A stretch of DNA of 64,000 bases from Gnetum montanum (Eukaryota > Streptophyta > Gnetopsida > Gnetales > Gnetaceae). The stretch is from the NCBI GenBank assembly GCA_015680685.1, contig MNCI01002041.1, positions 860,547-924,546 on the forward strand, read 5' to 3'. Shown here one piece after another: positions 46,045 through 56,597 of this stretch. The position numbers and the translations under genes are program-made. The stretch's first letter is position 1, and each line of letters opens with the position of its first letter. Under the pieces are notes generated by a model. That model saw only the letters and a list, made by a program, of their open reading frames with translations, made no database searches and was not told the origin of the DNA.

Positions 46045-46120
46045 CCAATATTGAATACCTGATATCAGGTGGGAGTTGACATCAAATACCCAATATTGGG
46101 TCCATAAAAAGCTATAAATA
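46045..46120 (+). promoter_or_regulatory. internal promoter of B accessory ORF
   Basis: TATAAATA at 46113-46120 preceded by two inverted copies of the LTR U3 motif: AATATTGAATACCTGATATC at about 46048 and CATCAAATACCCAATATTGG at about 46080. LTR U3s of B and C carry the same GGGTATCYRAYATT-type motif. It lies 585 bp before the ATG of the ORF. B3 has a TATA box at the equivalent distance. Confidence 0.55.
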
Positions 46121-46697
46121 GGAACCACATGATGTTCAAAAACACTTATTATCATTAATTATAGCTAGGGAATTTTTTGCATTTTTTCTCTCAACTAAGA
46201 GCTCTACGCAAATACTTTCCACATATAATATCTTGCTCCATACTACTATGATTTTCATGGTTTTTAAGCCTATTTAATCCTAGAGTGTTTAATTTAGTCG
46301 GGGGAGGGTGCTTGTCTAGAAAACTTGTGAGTTCTTTTGTGGAAAACTTGTGTTGATTTTTCAAAATTTTATATCACCCAAAAGGTATTATAAGGGTAAG
46401 AATGCTAAAACCTTAAGTATTTTAATAAAAAATCAATTGTATGTATGCCAAAACCTTTAATTCTCTTGCCCAAGGGATCATAATCATAATTATCAGCCAT
46501 ACATAAGGGAAAAAAAGCTAATTGCAAAGGGTCATAAAAGAAGTTAATACTTTTTGGCCAATTTTTCTTGAAATTTTTCTAAGTTTGCAATCACATGAGC
46601 TAAGAACTTAATAGAACTCAGATCATGGGTAAGATATAAACCTATTAAGGATAAATGGAAAATACCTTAGTAACACTAAATCCTTAATTGATTGCAG

Positions 46698-49430
46698 ATG
46701 GCCCCAAAAAGAGGTGAACAAGAAGGATCTTTGCAAGGTGCAAGTAAACACCCCTAGAGGTGGTAAAGGCCAACTAGGAGAACAAGGCCCACTAGTTGAG
46801 TATGAAGAATAGGAGGCCCAATCATTTAGCATTCATCAAGAGGCTTCTGCTATAGGGAAATTAGTCCAAGTAGAGGTAGCAAAATCACAAACTCAAGTGC
46901 AAGGATAATGCCTCACATTATCCTAAGAATGCCTCCAAGCCATCTAAGAGTGATCCATGTTGATCACAGTCATCATAGAAATGAAATTTGGGCCATTCAT
47001 GGCATTTTCCCCTGAGGCGATTAGAACTCAACTTCAAGTGTTGCCTTTATGGCACATCTTCTGTAAAAGTGGAAAGTGGTACCTCGATGAGATGCACCAA
47101 TTTTGGCATAATAAATAAGAAGGAATCACTATCAACATTGGTGATGTCTCTTTCTCTTTTTCAGTCAAGGCCATCACAGAGGCTCTGAACATACCTAATG
47201 TGGAGACTAATGTAGCACATTTGTCTACAAGTTCTGACATAGAAACTAGGAAATTGTGGCTAAAGCAGGCATACAACAAAGAAAAAATATATACAATGAG
47301 TTGACTTTGGAAGAGAGGATCTACTTCAAAATTGACACATACCACCTCTTCCCAACTAAAGGGCTTAATATAATGTCAACTTATGCAGCTAGAGGAAGTG
47401 CAATCTTGATTAGCAAATACAATGTCAATTTTGCCTAGTTTACTTCATGGAAATTCAAAGGTGATTTGAGGAAAGAAAGTTAGGGAAGTTGACACTTCCA
47501 TTTTCTTACCTAATTAGAAAGCTATGCAAGTGCACTAGAATCTTAGGTTACACCAATGATGTTCTTAGGAGGGATAAGAATGCTTCCTTCACTAAATTAC
47601 TTAAACCCATACCACCAAGAAATGACCTTGGTGATGAACAAGAATCAAATAAGGAGTCAAAACAAGAACCAAAAAAGGAGCTTGAGCAAGAACTAGTATA
47701 ATGATGAGAGCCATAAGATTCACCACCCCTGTCATAAGACTATAGGTCCACAATGAGCCATTTGCAAAGAATAGTTGAAAATCTTAGTTGGAGAAGTAGA
47801 GATGAATCAAACCTCTTTTGAGTCATAAATGATGTTGTTTAGCCTAAAATTTCTATTGATTTATCAAGGGGGAAGATCGTTTTGCAATCAGAAGGAGAAG
47901 CCTAATTGTCACAAAAAATCTATGGAAATGCCGCACCTTTTTAAGTAATGCTTGAAAGGGGAGAAGGTGCCATAGTCATGGTCATGTAGCATCAAGATGC
48001 AATAGGCATAGCAAAAGTTATCACAGACCACATTACAAAATTCTTTAATGTTCTTGTTGTGCCCTCAGTAAGTTTGATTGGAACCAAAGATGTACAAATG
48101 TTAGCTGGAACTTCAATGACTTCTATGATCCTTGAGGATGCACTTGATAGATTACTGTAGGCTGGACAAGTAATGAAAACTTTGTTTAACATCCCTAGTG
48201 ATGTCACTATAGTACAATCCAACCTCATCACCAGTCATGGTAGAGACAAGGATAAAGCATGTAGAAGTATAAGTGCATAGATTGCAACAAGAGCTTGTTG
48301 CTCTAAGAGCTAAAAGAAGGGACCGTTTCCAATTCATTCTGTCTGGTCAATTAGAATAATTTTGAATAGAGCAGCTAGGTTGATTGATTAAATAGAATAA
48401 AGTTGTTAGGTAAGAAAAGGAGAAAGTGATCTAGAATGCCTCAACTGCTGAAGCCCAAGCATATGCCCATAAGAAGGTATTAACCATTGTACAAGAGGAG
48501 AACAAGCAACTTGCTGCTGATAATGCCAAGTTGACCACTATCAAGAAACATAAAAAATTCTTGGAAGAAAGTATCCACCAATTGAGAGAGAAATTGGTGA
48601 GGGTCAGCCAAGATATAAGTAGATTAGCTAGAAAGAATTGAACCCTCTCAATGAAGGAGGTCTGCACAATTCATCAAAAATTCATAATTAAGATAAGCAC
48701 ATGGCAAAATGAGGCCAAAAAGCATGAAAAGCTAAAGGAACACTTCTGGGACCAAATTGGCATGTACAAACAGATTAATGAAAAAGAAATATAGATGGCA
48801 AAGACCTTCATCAGTCCTATGTTAAAGCAGAATCTTGATTGGCAGCCCATCTTGCATAGCTATGCCTTAGTCCATCGAGCAGAAGTGAAGAATAAGGACC
48901 TACAGATTAAAGATTTAAAAGAGTACATGACATTGGCTAACCTTCACTACAAAAACCTTACCATGTTAATAGTAGGTTGACCCAAAAATGAGTTGGAACA
49001 AAAAGTAGCAACACTAACACCTTATATGAAAACGAGTTTGTAGATAGGAAAAATGCTCTAGAAAAACTTCACGTTGCAAACTTAGAATTGGAAGCAATTA
49101 AGGCTTCATACCATGGGCAAAGAGATGTAACCTTGGACTTGGCTAAAATATTAATCAATCATCATGAACCAAAAGAAAAATCTAGAGCTTTTGAGGAGGA
49201 ACGATGACAATTTGCAGCATGATACGCTAAAGAAAATCAAATATTTCCACAGTTGCCATGTCCATGGAATGTACTAATTCCAACACACATAAGCTCATTA
49301 GCCTAGATGGTACATGACCTAAGAATGAAGGAAAAGTTGCAGGTGCTCTTGAATCACTATAAATTCTAGAAGCTTGATGACAAAGGGAAGCGGCCCATTG
49401 AAGAGCCACTACCTTTGAGAACTACACAAG
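46698..49430 (+). pseudogene. accessory ORF of element B (plant transposon-protein-like, coiled coil)
   Basis: About 900 codons. It starts ATGGCCCCAAAAAGAGG right after TTGATTGCAG, which looks like a 3' splice site and is conserved in B3. A basic N-terminus leads to a globular domain at residues 90-340: AIHGIFPEAIRTQLQVLPLW, GKWYLDEMHQFWHNK, SFSFSVKAITEALNIPNVE, IYFKIDTYHLFPTKGLN, then KLTLPFSYLIRKLCK-type sequence near 47490. This pattern resembles the 'putative plant transposon protein' domain; the call is tentative. An acidic/Gln linker follows (KESKQEPKKELEQEL, 47660), then a long coiled coil (48420-49150; for example IHQLREKLV, QIKDLKEYMTLANLHYKNL). The end is near 49430. There are many TAG/TAA stops and several shifts. 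It replaces pol in this element. B3 carries a second copy. Confidence 0.6.
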
Positions 49431-49625
49431 CTTTCCAAATTTTATTGTTTTGTTATTTTTTCATGATGTGTCCATTCTTTGTAAAACACCATTGCAACAT
49501 GAAAGAGTCAAGTTGTGTGTTTATTTAAGTTAGTTAATAATCCCATACCTTTCCAATATTTTGTAAAGAACTTGTTCCTCATTTTGTTTAACCTGAGGAC
49601 GAGTTTTCATTTAGTCATGGAGATT
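49431..49625 (+). other. 3' untranslated region of B
   Basis: Contains 'ccatacctttccaatatttt' and 'aacctgaggacgagttttca', both conserved before C's 3' LTR (58560-58640). The sequence touching the LTR, CATGGAGATT, is a decayed purine tract (GTGGGGGCA in C). Confidence 0.5.
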
Positions 49626-50508
49626 TGATGAGTCATGTTTTGGAGAGCTACAATATTAGGTATCTAATATTGGAGTCATGATGTTGGGTATTCGATATCA
49701 GGACACAACCTTCAATGTTAGGGATCCAATATTGCCCCTTCCATGATAGGCTATAAATTTGACACTTGGGTGCATGGTTGGAGAGGAGGTTGATATAGTT
49801 TTTTTGTAGAAGTAGGGAAGTTTTGTTAGTTTTTTCTCTAGTGAATGCCCAAAATGTGGTGTTAGGTGATTGTATGACATCCTTATTTGGGTGTGACATA
49901 CTTGGACATGTTACATGTTTGGCAATAAAGATCGAGATTACTTCCATCATTGTAGCATCCACCTAACTTTATTATTATTTTTAATTACTTAAATGTTTAC
50001 TATTTTCCTTAGTGAATGTTGTCATTCATTACTCTTTATTATTCCTATCATTAAGAGGAATGAGTATGACTAATCATGAGTGCTTAAGTGTAACTACTTG
50101 GCAATGCAGTAGTGTTATCATTTGGTATGCCCAGTAATAGTATGCTTGGTAATCCCATTGGTAGTTGCGCAAAGTCTAAGGCATGTATAGAAGGTTAGGA
50201 ATGGATACTCATCGCACATAGGCTAGTTAGACTTTAATTTCCATTGTTAATTAGACTAAGAAATTAATTTATTTATTATCATCATTAAGAGTAGCTTAGG
50301 GTTGAACAACATCAAGAATCATATACCTCACTCTGGACTAAATCATACGTGATAAAGCTACCACTAGTCCAAGTGGAAAGAGAATGAACTACAATCAAGG
50401 CATAATAATTTAGATGCACAACTACTCCCATACACAACATTCAACTAGATTGTGTGTGAACACTTGTGAGTCATATGGTTAGGCATAGGGATACCTTGCT
50501 ACTCATCA
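49626..50508 (+). repeat. 3' LTR of element B
   Basis: 883 bp, TGATGAGTCATG...ACTCATCA, matching 40145-41040 with mostly transition differences. TATAAATTT is at 49752-49760. Confidence 0.85.
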
Positions 50509-52324
50509 ATGAGTGCAACTATGTTTGAAAAATTTGGGCTATTAAACAAGAAATTAATATAGCATGCAATCAATGTGTAGAAAAAATGTGCATGCAAAAA
50601 TGTTTGTATGCGGCAATCACCAAATAAGAAGCCATCCAATGGCTAATTACTAATTATGAAAAGATAGAATTGAAAATATACATGGAACTAACTAATAAAA
50701 TCATAAATTCTTATGTTGAGGAAATGGATAAGTTAGAATAATTAAGGAGGAAACACCCCTATGCACATTTACACCAAGAAGAAGACATTGAATGGAAGTT
50801 TGAGCTAAAACTATTAGAGTTAAAAGTCCTACTGAAAGTGTTGGAATATGCTTTTCTAAATAAAATCTAATAATCATCAATGCTAACCTTAATAAAGACT
50901 AGAAGAAAATATTATTAAAAGTGGTTAATAAATGGCTAACATTCACATGCTCCTATAATGAGATAACAAGAATCAATCCACATATATGTCAATACCAAAT
51001 TTACACAAATCCAACTATTAAGCCACACCACTAGCCTCAAAGAAGGTTGGATCCTAAGCTCAAAGAAGTAGTGAAATAAGAATTATAAGAGTTATTAAAG
51101 GTAGAATTCATCTCTCCCATTGCAGACAGTGAATGGATCAATCCCTTGGTCATTGTCTAAAAGAAAGGTGGTAACTGTAGGATATGCATTGATTTTTAGT
51201 TGCTGAACTCAACAACATTGAAGGATCATTTTCCTCTATCATTTGTTAACCAACTCCTTGATACCATAGCAGGACATCAATACTATAGTTTCCTTGATGG
51301 GTAAAACTAATATAACCAAATTTGCATCGCATTAGAAGATCAGGAAAAGACTATGTTCACTAGTCCATAAGGGACATTTGCTTACATGAAAATGCCTTTT
51401 GTCTTGTGCAATGCACCCACTACTTTCTAGAGATTGGTACTAAGTATCTTCCAGAAAAAATTTGTTAATGGCATAGAAGTATTTATAGATGATTTCTCTA
51501 CTTATGGGCTAGATTTCAAGTAGGCATTTTACTATTTAGAGTAGGTATTAAAAAGACATGTTGAAATTAATTTGAAGCTTAATTGGTAAAAGAGCCATTT
51601 AATGGTCCAAGATGGAATCATCTTGGGACATAAAGTATCGCCAAAAGGAATAGAGGTAGACCTAGATAAGATAAAAGTCATTCAAAACATCACCTAGAGG
51701 ACACAAACCACTAAGGATGTTAGATCATTTATAGGTCATATAGAATATTATAGGAGATTCATAGAAAATTTATCCAAAATAGTAAACTCATTGGTAGAGT
51801 CAAGAAAGAAAAATGCATCATTTTGGTGGACAAAACAATGCAAGAAGGCATTCGAGATACTAAAAGAGAACCTAATTGAAACACCAATCCCTTGAGCTCT
51901 AGATTGGTCCAAGCCCTTCCAAATAATGACGTATGCTTCTAATTACATACTTATTGTAGTACAGATGCATCTTGATGATCAAAAGAGGCCATATTACATA
52001 CACAATTCCAACCAAAGCATCACTAGAGCACAACTTAATTACGCCACTATGGAAAAGGATCTCATGGTGTATGCACTAGAAAAATTCAGATTTTATGTGC
52101 TTGTGTACCCTATTTAGTTTTACACTAACCATAGAGCTAGTTCTCCTTCTATGACTCTAGAATTCAGCCCTTTGTGATCTAGTAGAAGCTCTTTGCCTTG
52201 AGTCCTACTTGTACCTAGAGTCTTTTGCTTCTCTTCTTGCTATCTTTGCTAAGGCTAAATGTAGTTACACCTTGATAGGTTCTTCTAGCTAAGTGATTAG
52301 TGTTTGAGAATGAACTTCATGATC
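50509..52324 (+). pseudogene. pol: Athila-type reverse transcriptase and RNase H of A2
   Basis: Continues A2 after the B insertion. HPYAHLHQEEDIEW is an N-terminal linker; RT begins near 51040 (PQRRLDPKLKEVVK, then GGNCRICIDF, YYSFLDG, GTFAYMKMPFVLCNAPTTF), with the catalytic FIDDFSTYG near 51485, then LKLNW-x-KSHLMVQDGIIL and GIEVDLDKIKVI. The F-x-DDFS-x-YG form is typical of Athila. RNase H follows (PYYIHNSNQSITRAQLNYAT, MVYALEKFRFYVL, 51926-52117); its expected D-A-S reads Y-A-S, so a catalytic Asp is lost. After 52130 only F-T-N-H-R-A is seen, then unrelated sequence: integrase and the 3' LTR are missing before the N at 52325. Stops are mainly TAG at Gln or Trp. Confidence 0.8.
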
Positions 52325-52636
52325 NAAATAATCTCAAACTTAAAATCAATTACTAGCATAACTACATTGTTCATCTACGGATTATGATTTGGTTGCACAC
52401 TGGCACTCATGACTTTTATGATAGAGTGTTGGGATACTCCAGTGCTCATCATTGGTGCTGTTTTTAGGGATGTATCAATGGGTGTTAAGTAATTGATCTT
52501 ACAAAGTTCATTGTATTAAGAACCATAAATCCAATCTTTATAATCTTTAAATAATTCTAATAACACACACTTAACTAAGTGTTACACTTATAACATGGCT
52601 TCAACTAAGAAAAAACTATCACCTACCAAAGAGATN
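52325..52636. other. 310-base inverted segment between single Ns (likely assembly artefact)
   Basis: Ns at 52325 and 52636 exactly bound 310 bases that are the reverse complement of 52822-53131 with about one difference noticed. All surrounding repeat copies differ from one another by many transitions, so such identity cannot be an old repeat. A contig placed in the wrong orientation or an unmerged overlap is the simplest reading. Confidence 0.8.
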
Positions 52637-52862
52637 TGGGTGTTGAATGCTCTAGAGGTAAAACGATGTTGCCTTGTAAGTCTCTCCACCTCAACTGCCC
52701 ATCTTAGTGAAAGATGAATGTGAAATCAGGATAATAAGGATCATTGTGAGCATATGAGATTCTTATTTGCATAGGCATACTCTAGTCTTCATTATCATTT
52801 GTTCTGTCATTGCCCCTATGTATCTCTTTGGTAGGTGATAGTTTTTTCTTAGTTGAAGCCAT
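52637..52862 (-). pseudogene. gag: N-terminal gag fragment of element A3
   Basis: Start at 52862 (MASTKKKLSPTKEI), then SYAHNDPYYPDFTFIFH and LRWRDLQGNIVLPLEHSTP. This is the same N-terminal block as A2, cleaner here. It is cut at the N (52636). The leader between 52863 and 52985 contains no other feature. Confidence 0.65.
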
Positions 52863-52985
52863 GTTATAAGTGTAACACTTAGTTAAGTGTGTGTTATTAG
52901 AATTATTTAAAGATTATAAAGATTGGCTTTATGGTTCTTAATACAATGAACTTTGTAAGATCAATTACTTAACACCCATTGATAC

Positions 52986-53005
52986 ATCCCTAAAAACAGC
53001 ACCAA
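52986..53005 (-). promoter_or_regulatory. primer binding site of A3
   Basis: Minus strand TTGGTGCTGTTTTTAGGGAT beside the LTR end at 53006; a decayed tRNA-Asp-type site. Confidence 0.6.
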
Positions 53006-53459
53006 TGATGAGCACTGGAGTATCCCAACACTCTATCATAAAAGTCATGAGTGCCAGTGTGCAACCAAATCATAATCCGTAGATGAACAATGTAGTTATG
53101 CTAGTAATTGATTTTAAGTTTGAGATTATTTTCTTCCCACTTTGAGCTAGTGAAGTTCAAGTATATGGTTTAGCTCTTAGTGAGACATATGATTAATTGA
53201 TGTTGTAGGCTCTTAATACTTCTAAAGATAAACATAGTTGAAGATAAAAGTCTAAGTCTAATTAACTAGAAATGCATAAATCTAACTTAGCCTATTGAAA
53301 TGGACATAGGATCTTGGTCTACCATACATGCCTTGGACTCATATAGCATCACTGGGATTACCAAGTGGTATTACTACTAAGCAAATCAAGCAACACCACT
53401 ACTAGGCTACTAGAGAAGTACACTTAGCACTCGAAACTAGCTGTATCCATTCTGCTTGG
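53006..53459 (-). repeat. 5' LTR of A3, inner part (split by element C)
   Basis: Begins TGATGAGCACTGGAG and matches A2's LTR in reverse. It is interrupted at 53459 by C; the next part is at 59491 to about 59550. The U3 side is missing, since the sequence changes to B3's 3' region near 59550. Confidence 0.65.
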
Positions 53460-54305
53460 TGATGAATCACATTGTTTCATTTACTCCAACATTAGGTATT
53501 CGATGTTAGAGCCCAAATGCGACGTCAGGTATTCAACATTGGGGTATACACTAGCCTATAAATATAGCACTTAGATGCACAATTTGGGTAATAGTTTTGC
53601 ATAGTTTTTCATAGTTTTGTTAATAGAGTAGCCAAATTCTTGTAGTTCTATTCCATCATCTTAGAGAACAATCAATGAGTGCCTACAAAGTGAATTTAAG
53701 TCAATTTTATAAAGTCTTATTCGATTGGTAATGTACCTAGACATATTCCATGAATGGCAATAAGATCAAGATTGATTTTGATTCATTGTAGCACTTTGAC
53801 TTAGATTAGATTTACTTTCCATGCAATTTACCTTTCATGTGCTTAGTTAATATTTACATTTTATTGCATGTTAATTAATTAAGCACATAAGTATGATCGT
53901 TTCCAGCATGTGTATGACTCTTGGTAATCCTAGCAATGCTTAACATTTGGTAATCCAACAACATTATATGTGTTTAGGATGTGCACAGGAAGTGGGATCG
54001 AATACTTATGTTGGGGTAGTTGATGATTAATTAGCAATTAGTTTATTTGAATTGATTATAAATTGAGTTTCAACCTATTGTTAATTGTAGAATAATAAAA
54101 TATAAAATAATAAAAATCATATGCCTCACTTTGGACTAAACCATACATGACAAAGCTACCACTAGTCCAAGTGGAAGATAGTGAACTATGATCAAGGCAT
54201 AGCAATCTAAATGCCACAACTAGTCCCATCTATGGAATTTGATCAAATTGTTTGTGAATGCTTGTGATTTGTATGGTTGGTGTAGGTGTACCTTGCTGCT
54301 CATCA
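53460..54305 (+). repeat. 5' LTR of C
   Basis: 846 bp, TGATGAATCA...TGCTCATCA. TATAAATA at 53557-53564. U3 has 'aacattaggtattcgatgtt' type repeats. Confidence 0.85.
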
Positions 54306-54325
54306 TTAGCATCGTTGCCAAGGAT
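54306..54325 (+). promoter_or_regulatory. primer binding site of C
   Basis: TTAGCATCGTTGCCAAGGAT; all differences from the tRNA-Asp-type site are transitions. It is the best preserved of the set. Confidence 0.75.
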
Positions 54326-54437
54326 GGTGCTAGTTATATGGATTAGTAATATTATACACAATCACTGTGAACGTATTAATGATCTATCTCTTAGAAAATA
54401 TTAATATTTTAAGTTACACACATTATTAGATAGAACC

Positions 54438-56597
54438 ATGTCTTCTTCACATAGGACCCATAATGCATCATATGATGAGAACACTTATAGGAGAAATGAT
54501 AGGATATATGTTAAAGAAAATTGGACTGAACCACCTCAAGTAGGGGTTTCCTATGCTCATTTAGATGCTTACTACACTCAAAGACTACATTCAACTGGTG
54601 TAGACAATCCTAGAGGAGATGGGATAAGTCCTAGATCAAGGAGGGCTTCAAGGCCTAGGACATCCTCTAAACATAGACAAGATAAATCAAGGGACCATGG
54701 GAAAAACTATAGAAGCCATGGTGATTCTTCTAGATCCTCATCTTCCTCTTCCTCTTCAACATCTAATTCTGATGAAGATGAACATAGGTATAGAGGTAGA
54801 GCTCCACTATAGGGACAAGAAAAAGATAGAAATTGAACCCAAGGGCAAAGTCAAAGATATCATAATGATTATAGATAAGATCATCATAATCAAATAAATA
54901 GAAATAGAAATTTTCATCACAACATGTTTGATGATGATGAACCCTTATTGGCCACTAAGAGCCTAATGCAAATCATAGAGACAATTAAGATACCTCACAG
55001 GCATCATAAGGAAAGTCACCTACCTAGGCTTGATATTAATAATATCCTTGAGAAAAGGCAACTTTTCCACATCATAGATGGGCTTCATAATGAAACAAGG
55101 AAGACCCTTGGGATGTATGCTCCAGGTCAATTATACGAGCTACGAATGCATCAAATCAAAGAGTTAATCAAGCATGTGGTGAAAGAAGAAGGAGAGCCAT
55201 GTAGATGAGAGAATGTAGAGGAAAATAACTGGGATCCAACTCTACAAAAGAAAAGCATCCATATCTATGATAAGGAGAAATAGGCAGATCTTGACAAGGT
55301 GACTTTACAACAAACCTTGTCAATAAAAAATTCTATCATTGAGATTAAAGAAAAGTTTAATAAGATGTCATAAGTAATGGATGAGAAAGGTAAAACTTGT
55401 GAAAAAATCATAGAGGAGGGAGTATCACAAAACAAATTAAGTGATCACAATAAAAGAAGAAAAAATAACCAAGAAACAACTAGGAACACTTTTTAGTAAG
55501 AAGGGAAAATGGCCATAGAAGAAGAGGCTATAGACTCAACCATCAAAGAGGATGGTGGGTGTGACATTTGCCTATATGATCATCCAAAGGGCCATTACCC
55601 AATTTTGTTGCATCTACATGAGTATTGTATAGGGGCATTAAATCCAAGGTTTGTATAGAAGTACATGCCTAGGAGATTTTCTCTTCCACACAATAATTTT
55701 AGACAACCCAAAAACCAACCATACTATACCAGGGGGACTTATTACCAACCTCAACACTGACATCAACCATAGTGGCAACAACCATAGTCGTGGGGGAGGC
55801 CACCACCAGACCAACCCTACCCTTACTGCTAGCCAAACCCATATAGATATTATGTTCAATAATCTATTTTCCTAATTGGTTCTACTCCCTCTACCTCAAA
55901 TCACTACTACCACTTTCTCAAATATCAACATCTTGCAACATCTTATATGAGTTCACCACCTTACACCTCTCATCCTTTGGCATATCCTCAATATTCTCAT
56001 ACTCACATGCCACCACTAGCAACACAGGAAGGTTTGACACCACAATATCAACAAATAGATACCACTTGTACTACGAATGTACATAAACATGCTGATACCA
56101 GTAGGTCTCAATCACAATGTAGGGAACATCCCTCCTAGAGAAAAGGCCATAAGCTAAAGCAAACAATGCATGGACCCACCACATCATCTAAGTTAGCACA
56201 ATGCCAATCTGGTGTAATGCCTTCCTTTTCATAACCAACGTCCTCTGACCCTACACAAAAGCCAACAACCATCACCACTCCAACACAAGACATAAATGAT
56301 GAACCTATCATTGTGGAAAGACAGCAGAATCCATGCATCACTACTAATAGTAAAGGATGCAACTATGGGGAAGAAATTCAAAATATTAACACAACCCTCA
56401 ACAAAGCTAAGGAACTAGTGTGTGAACAAAGACCAGTCTATGTAGTAGCCACTAAACCAGAAGATATCCAATGGCTTGAAACTGAGATTTTAAGATTATT
56501 TCAAAGATGCATGGGGATAATGGATTTTCTTATTAGTTCTATAGTTAAGAAAATGTACCAAATAAAGGACTTAGATGCATATATCTTACAAAACTAA
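54438..56597 (+). pseudogene. gag: gag of C with capsid core deleted
   Basis: Opens with 124 clean codons (MSSSHRTHNASYDENTYRRN, then SPRSRRASRPRTSSKHRQDK and a Ser run). At 55046 the frame jumps from LDINNILE to KRQLFHIIDGLHNETRKTLG, skipping about 350 bp present in B (41770-42120), which holds the main capsid helices. It then continues with the helical region, knuckle CDICLYDHPKGHY (55560; the last Cys is Tyr) and the Pro/Tyr-rich tail to a stop at 56597. The deletion leaves the frame open, so a shortened protein was possible. Few other stops, mostly TAG/TAA. Confidence 0.7.

Larger units (their letters stand above)
43717..46697 (+). other. conserved non-coding middle region of B
   Basis: Follows gag and leads to the accessory ORF. 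It matches C 56598-57975, B2 and B3. It holds the GTTACCCATGC(A/C)TGAAGG phrase twice (44229 and 44340, an approximately 110-bp local duplication), a GA run at 44391-44404, a solo LTR (44649-45523), the stem-loop at 45687-45743, U3-like motifs at 46045-46100 and a TATA box at 46113. No shared open frame. Confidence 0.55.
40145..50508 (+). mobile_element. non-autonomous Athila-like element B (gag plus accessory ORF, no pol)
   Basis: 10.4 kb between two direct LTRs (40145-41040 and 49626-50508). Order: LTR, PBS, gag (41163-43716), conserved non-coding region with a solo LTR inserted in it, internal promoter (46113), accessory ORF (46698-49430), 3' untranslated region, LTR. I found no RT, RNase H or integrase. 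It interrupts A2 between protease and RT. The flanking pentamers (AAAAG and ATGAG) match at only 3 of 5 bases, so the target duplication is not secure. B3 has the same second half, so this is a family and not a one-off. Confidence 0.75.

Noticed and set aside
40140-50513. A target duplication for element B (AAAAG/ATGAG)
   Set aside because: Only 3 of 5 bases match and one mismatch is a transversion; the nesting rests on A2's protease and RT lying on either side, not on this.
52326-53131. A large near-perfect inverted repeat (hairpin or MITE-like)
   Set aside because: Its arms are bounded exactly by single Ns and are far more alike than any other repeat here; an assembly artefact is more likely.
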